A model generated the notes under the pieces. It ran no database searches. It was not told the DNA's origin and saw nothing but the letters and a program-made list of their open reading frames with translations. The position numbers and the translations under genes were made by a program. 9,757 bases of DNA from a bacterium (GTDB lineage: Bacteria > Cyanobacteriota > Vampirovibrionia > Gastranaerophilales > Gastranaerophilaceae): positions 1-9,757 of the forward strand of contig SFZC01000070.1 of assembly GCA_004558955.1 (NCBI GenBank), given 5' to 3'. This document shows, in pieces, positions 6,621 through 9,757 of this stretch (the stretch's first letter is position 1; every line of letters starts with the position of its first letter).

Positions 6621-8192
6621 ATGGCTGAAAATACAGTAAATATTCAAGATACAGATGATGAGAACAAGTATCTTCCGAAAAATCCGTGGATATGTGCAAT
6701 TCCGTCTTTGCTTGCGGTTTTTATATATGTAATTGACGGTACTATCGCAAACGTTGCTCTTCCGCACATGGCGGGAAGTTTCTCGGCTACTCGTGATGAG
6801 AGTATGTGGATTTTGACAAGTTACCTTATCGCAAGCGGTATTATTATCCCGTCAGTTGACTTTTTTAGTAAACTTTTGGGAAGAAAGAACTTTTATATAA
6901 TAAGTATTTTGCTTTTCACCGTTGCATCTTTGCTTTGCGGTATGGCGAGAAATCTTGGAGAAATGGTTGTCTTTAGAATTTTGCAAGGTGCAGGTGGTGG
7001 CGGAATTTTGCCGATATCTCAAGCCTTGATGATGGAGAGTTTCCCGAAAGAAAAACGTGGAACGTCAATGGCTGTATTTGGTATGGGCGTAATTATCGCA
7101 CCGATTATCGGACCTGTTTTGGGTGGTTGGATTACCGATAACTGGTCTTGGCCGTGGATATTTTTCATAAATGTTCCGTTCGGTTGCCTTGCTGCGATTT
7201 TATCCAAAAAGTTATTGTTTAATCCGCCGTATTCACAACGTCAAAAAGGCGTTAAAATGGACACTTTGGGTTTCTTCTTCTTAACGGTTTGGTTGTTGTG
7301 TTTGCAGGTGTTTTTTGATAAAGGTAACAATGCCGATTGGTTCAACGCAACTTGGATTTGCTGGGTTTTTGGAATTTCTTGTACCGCAGGTATTTGTTTT
7401 TTTATTTCTCAAATCGTAAGAAAAGATACTCTTATTGATTTGAGCGTGTTCAAGGATAGAAATTTTGTAATCGGTACGGTTATTCAAGTTGTAATGCAAG
7501 CGGTACTTTATGCTTCGTTAGCGATTTTACCGCAATTTTTGCAAAGTATGATGGGTTACACGGCATTTTTAAGCGGTTATTCGATGATGCCACGAGGCTT
7601 GGGTAGTATGACCGCAATGGTAATTTGTGCTTTGATTGCGGATAAAGTCGATAAAAGAGGTTTGGTATGTATTGGCTTGATATTGCTTGGATGTGCGGGG
7701 TTGTTCTTCGGATTTTTGAACCTTCAAATCGCAAGTAAAAATATTATGATTCCGAACTATATTATGGGACTTGGTATGGGACTTTGTATGGTTCCGATTA
7801 TCAATTTGTCAATGGAAACTTTGTCTAATATGCAGATGACAAATGCCAGCGGTATTCAAAACTTGTTGAAAAATATCGGCAGTGCGGTTGGAACTTCACT
7901 TGTTGCAACTATGTTGACAAGATTTGGGCAAGTTCACCAATATATGATGGTTGGAAAGTTGAACGAACTTAACGATGCATTTGTTGAAAGGGTACAAGCC
8001 ATAACGGCTGCACTTGCTCAATATACACATATTTCCGTTGCTCATCACATGGCTGAATACTTTCAGTATGGAATATTATTAAAACAGGCAAGTTTGTGGG
8101 CATTTATGGATTCGTTCAGAATTTTCGGATTGTTGTGTTTTATCCTGATTCCGTTGTTGTTGCTGTTCAAAAGAAACAAAGCTAAATCTTAG
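6621..8192 (+). CDS. emrB: EmrB-like multidrug efflux permease (MFS, DHA2, 14 TMS)
   Basis: This is an inner-membrane proton-driven drug exporter of the DHA2 family, 523 residues, the usual length for EmrB. Helix 1 carries the family motif IDGTIANVALP (38-48). The loop after helix 2 contains KLLGRKN (84-90). Helix 4 has the FRILQGAGGG motif (118-127). Helix 5 holds motif C, ending in GPVLGGWITD (164-173), followed by WPWIFFINVPFG (177-188), which is diagnostic of the family. Further hydrophobic segments continue to the C-terminal LIPLLLLFKRNK. The long polar loop before the last helix is typical of EmrB. The ATG at 6621 is chosen because AAGAGG lies just upstream. The frame is open back to a TTG at 6564, but that extension would run through the intercistronic hairpin and has no family similarity. 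It is the third gene of the marR operon and is paired with EmrA. Confidence 0.94.
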   Translation: MAENTVNIQDTDDENKYLPKNPWICAIPSLLAVFIYVIDGTIANVALPHMAGSFSATRDESMWILTSYLIASGIIIPSVDFFSKLLGRKNFYIISILLFTVASLLCGMARNLGEMVVFRILQGAGGGGILPISQALMMESFPKEKRGTSMAVFGMGVIIAPIIGPVLGGWITDNWSWPWIFFINVPFGCLAAILSKKLLFNPPYSQRQKGVKMDTLGFFFLTVWLLCLQVFFDKGNNADWFNATWICWVFGISCTAGICFFISQIVRKDTLIDLSVFKDRNFVIGTVIQVVMQAVLYASLAILPQFLQSMMGYTAFLSGYSMMPRGLGSMTAMVICALIADKVDKRGLVCIGLILLGCAGLFFGFLNLQIASKNIMIPNYIMGLGMGLCMVPIINLSMETLSNMQMTNASGIQNLLKNIGSAVGTSLVATMLTRFGQVHQYMMVGKLNELNDAFVERVQAITAALAQYTHISVAHHMAEYFQYGILLKQASLWAFMDSFRIFGLLCFILIPLLLLFKRNKAKS

Positions 8193-8222
8193 TAATTTTC
8201 ACCTATTTCTATACACAAAACA

Positions 8223-8249
8223 AAAGACCGATAGTTTTTATCGGTCTTT
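8223..8249. terminator. Bidirectional terminator between convergent genes
   Basis: An 11-bp perfect stem (8223-8233 with 8239-8249) has the 5-nt loop GTTTT, with A-rich sequence before it and T-rich sequence after it on both strands. It lies 30 bp after emrB and 26 bp after the stop of the convergent minus-strand gene, so it can end both transcripts. Confidence 0.8.
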
Positions 8250-8275
8250 AAAAATATGCTTTTATTATGTATTTG

Positions 8276-8473
8276 TTATTTGTTTTTTTTAACATCGTCT
8301 TTCACGACAATCAAATTATTCATTATCTTCATTGCACAAGTCGGAAGAACAACGTGTTCCAAACCGTCAGCAATAGCAATAATTTTGCCTGCACCTAAAA
8401 CAACTTCTTCACCTTTGTACATAAATTTGTAATCTGTTTCTCTGTCTGAACGAATTGTGATTTTTTCTGTCAT
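8276..8473 (-). CDS. Small conserved-looking protein, function unknown (65 aa)
   Basis: This encodes 65 residues that I do not recognise. A strong ribosome site, AAGGGG (8483-8488), lies 9 nt before the ATG, and a good promoter and terminator flank the gene, so it is very likely real. There is no signal peptide and no membrane segment. The sequence alternates charged and hydrophobic residues (ITIRSD, YKFMYKGEEVVLGAGKIIAIADG, written in part). This suggests a small beta-rich fold, with a lysine-rich tail (VKDDVKKNK) at the end. One cysteine is present at residue 46. It lies downstream of speE in the same direction, 79 bp away, but has its own predicted promoter, so a shared function with polyamine synthesis is not implied. 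Confidence 0.75.
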   Translation of the reverse strand: MTEKITIRSDRETDYKFMYKGEEVVLGAGKIIAIADGLEHVVLPTCAMKIMNNLIVVKDDVKKNK

Positions 8474-8508
8474 TGATAATTACCCCTTAACTGTCGTTAC
8501 AAGTAGTT

Positions 8509-8537
8509 ATTATATAATATTTTTCCACAAAAATCAA
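8509..8537 (-). promoter_or_regulatory. Promoter of the 65-codon gene
   Basis: On the minus strand TTGATT (8532-8537) and a perfect TATAAT (8509-8514) are 17 bp apart, and the -10 ends 36 bp before the start codon at 8473. This is the best sigma-70 match in the window. The -35 and spacer lie within the small hairpin at 8522-8544. Confidence 0.65.
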
Positions 8538-8544
8538 GTGGAAA
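8522..8544 (-). terminator. Weak hairpin after speE
   Basis: A 7-bp stem (TTTCCAC at 8522-8528 with GTGGAAA at 8538-8544) has a 9-nt loop and lies just after the speE stop (8553). On the minus strand the following sequence is T-poor (AATATTATA), so termination would be partial at best. It overlaps the predicted promoter of the next gene. Confidence 0.4.
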
Positions 8545-8552
8545 TATGGGTT

Positions 8553-9404
8553 TTATAATAACTCTTTTAAGTAGTTCGGTAGTGCAAAACGTGCATTGTG
8601 GTATTCCTTGTTGTAAATTTTACAAGTCGGGATAATTTCGTTTGCACGTTCTTCGTTGAAGTATTCTAACGGTTTAACTTCTCTTGAACAGAATGCCCAA
8701 GCCCAGTATCCGCCAGGGTAGGTCGGAATGTTTGAAGTGTAAGTTGAACAAATCGGAAATACTTTCTTCAACAAAGCGTACATTTTTTTGATTTCTTCTT
8801 TGTTGGTGAATGGTGATTCTGATTGAGCAACCATAATACCGCCTTGTTTAAGAGCATTTTTAACGTTGGTGTAAAATTCTTCGGTGAATAAACCTTCCCC
8901 GGGACCCATTGGGTCTGTTGAATCAATCAGGATAATATCAAACATATCTTTTTTGTCTTTGATGTATTCGATAGCATCTTGAACAAGAATTTCAACTTTC
9001 GGGTTGTCAAGTTCGCAAGAAATTGTAGGTAAAAACTCTTTGCAAGCCTCAATAACCATTCCGTCAATTTCGCAAAGAACGGCTTTTTCAACGGTTTTGT
9101 GCTTCATAACTTCTCTGATTGTGCCGCCGTCACCACCGCCTATTACAAGAACTGTCTTAGGGTTTGGGTGTTGCATCATCGGAATATGTGCAATCATTTC
9201 GTGGTAATGATATTCATCGCCTTCCGTTGTCATCATCAAATCGTCAAGAGTAAGAACTCTGCCTAATTTTGAATCTGTTTCAAAAACTTCTACTTTTTGG
9301 AACGGCGATTGCTTAGAAAATAAAATATCACCTGCTTTTATTGCGATACCGTAACCACCTGGGGTGATTTCGTGATAATAACCGTTTTCAATTCCGTTTT
9401 TCAT
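8553..9404 (-). CDS. speE: Spermidine synthase (polyamine aminopropyltransferase)
   Basis: SpeE transfers an aminopropyl group from decarboxylated S-adenosylmethionine to putrescine, giving spermidine and methylthioadenosine, in the cytoplasm. The product has 283 residues, the usual size. An N-terminal beta domain (about 1-60) precedes a Rossmann methyltransferase-like fold. The nucleotide-binding loop is VLVIGGGDGGTIREV (85-99). Acidic residues Glu112 and Asp114 in CEID, and Asp143 in QDAIEYI, fit the cofactor site. The active-site signature is IDSTDPMGPGEGLFTEEFY (160-178), with Asp161 and Asp164. EYHYHEM (64-70) and YPGGYWAWAF near the C-terminus are also typical. The start is supported by a GGAAGGGA ribosome site 7-8 nt upstream. 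A palindrome at 9437-9452 may regulate it. The exact acceptor amine cannot be settled from sequence alone. No decarboxylase partner gene is inside the window. Confidence 0.95.
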   Translation of the reverse strand: MKNGIENGYYHEITPGGYGIAIKAGDILFSKQSPFQKVEVFETDSKLGRVLTLDDLMMTTEGDEYHYHEMIAHIPMMQHPNPKTVLVIGGGDGGTIREVMKHKTVEKAVLCEIDGMVIEACKEFLPTISCELDNPKVEILVQDAIEYIKDKKDMFDIILIDSTDPMGPGEGLFTEEFYTNVKNALKQGGIMVAQSESPFTNKEEIKKMYALLKKVFPICSTYTSNIPTYPGGYWAWAFCSREVKPLEYFNEERANEIIPTCKIYNKEYHNARFALPNYLKELL

Positions 9405-9436
9405 TAAATATTTCCCTTCCTAAAATTAATAATCCA

Positions 9437-9452
9437 ATGCAAAACTTTGCAT
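9437..9452. promoter_or_regulatory. Operator-like palindrome upstream of speE
   Basis: ATGCAAA-AC-TTTGCAT is a perfect 7-bp inverted repeat with a 2-nt centre, 32 bp before the speE start codon. It overlaps the expected transcription start of the promoter suggested at 9459-9486, a position where repressors commonly bind. The regulator is unknown. Confidence 0.45.
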
Positions 9453-9458
9453 AAACTG

Positions 9459-9486
9459 ATTTTATCATGTAAAAATAACATTTCAA
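9459..9486 (-). promoter_or_regulatory. Possible speE promoter
   Basis: On the minus strand TTGAAA (9481-9486) and TAAAAT (9459-9464) are 16 bp apart. This gives a leader of about 45-50 nt before speE that includes the palindrome at 9437-9452. The match is moderate, and other AT-rich -10 candidates exist. Confidence 0.4.
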
Positions 9487-9499
9487 CGGAATTTTATGT

Positions 9500-9516
9500 G
9501 TCAGGCGGTGCCTGAC
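9500..9516. repeat. Short perfect hairpin GTCAGGC/GCCTGAC
   Basis: A 7-bp stem (9500-9506 with 9510-9516) has the 3-nt loop GGT. It is GC-rich inside AT-rich DNA, has no T tract in either direction, and sits at the left edge of the repeat region. It is probably a component of a dispersed intergenic repeat. Confidence 0.6.
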
Positions 9517-9519
9517 CTA

Positions 9520-9715
9520 CTTTTCAGAATGACGAGGGCTTTGCTATGCCCACCAATATGTCATTCCGGACTCCGATCCGGAATCTGTTTCTATGAGGGA
9601 AAAGAACGAATTTAAAACAGATTCTGAATAAGATAAAATCAACGCAATTAAAAATTGCTCGATTTTTAATCTTTTCAGAATGACGAAAGCCTTGCTAAGC
9701 GAAATCGTCACTCTG
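9520..9715. repeat. Chain of overlapping inverted repeats, gene-free
   Basis: No protein or RNA gene is seen from 9495 to the window end. Five inverted repeats follow each other: 9527-9533 with 9560-9566; 9563-9570 with 9577-9584; 9581-9590 with 9615-9624; 9621-9628 with 9674-9681; 9676-9686 with 9705-9715 (one mismatch). Neighbouring pairs overlap by a few bases around an ATTC or GAAT core. A 16-bp direct repeat (cttttcagaatgacga) occurs at 9520-9535 and 9671-9686. Inside the chain lies a further hairpin, GCAATT/AATTGC (9644-9658). The wording (TGTCATTCCGGA, CAGAATGACGA) resembles dispersed intergenic palindromic repeats known from many bacterial genomes. The copy number here is unknown. Confidence 0.7.
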
Positions 9716-9757
9716 AACTGACTAGAAAATGAGTTGAGAAGAAATCGAAACGTAATT

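Noticed and set aside
9495..9757. CRISPR array
   Set aside because: The repeats are inverted and overlapping, with a single direct pair 151 bp apart. There is no regular repeat-spacer pattern and no cas gene nearby.

Overview
This window looks like chromosomal DNA of a low-GC bacterium with an outer membrane. The evidence is AT-rich intergenic DNA, strong Shine-Dalgarno sequences, an outer-membrane efflux factor with a signal peptide, and a tRNA gene without an encoded CCA end. The gene set and style fit an uncultured gut lineage such as Gastranaerophilales/Vampirovibrionia (Melainabacteria). That assignment is an inference from general character, not from a diagnostic marker.

Layout, left to right. 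(1) 1-344 has no protein gene. On the minus strand it holds a terminator, a GC-richer highly structured stretch that carries a 17-bp near-copy of the 3' end of the neighbouring tRNA, and the tRNA's own terminator. (2) tRNA-Ile(GAU) lies on the minus strand at 345-418. (3) A small exported, coiled-coil, lysine-rich protein of unknown function is on the minus strand (580-1002) with its own promoter and terminator. (4) recJ (ssDNA exonuclease, plus strand, 1131-3479) is divergent from it. (5) A drug-efflux locus follows: a NodT/TolC-type outer-membrane factor on the minus strand (3551-4948), divergent from a plus-strand marR-emrA-emrB operon (5064-8192). A 115-bp control region with overlapping palindromes separates the two. 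(6) A 65-codon protein of unknown function (8276-8473) and speE, a spermidine synthase (8553-9404), are both on the minus strand. (7) 9495-9757 is gene-free and built from inverted repeats whose arms overlap one another, with a 16-bp direct repeat.

How the genes work together. The outer-membrane factor, the membrane-fusion protein EmrA and the 14-helix pump EmrB should form a complete tripartite efflux machine. The MarR-family protein is the likely local repressor, acting through the palindromes that overlap the predicted -35 elements of the outer-membrane-factor promoter. RecJ, tRNA-Ile and SpeE are housekeeping genes and appear unrelated to the pump. The window contains no transposase, integrase, CRISPR array or recognisable defence system. 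The less ordinary signals are non-coding: the tRNA-end duplication on the left, the chained inverted repeats on the right, and the hairpin with a tiny overlapping frame between emrA and emrB.
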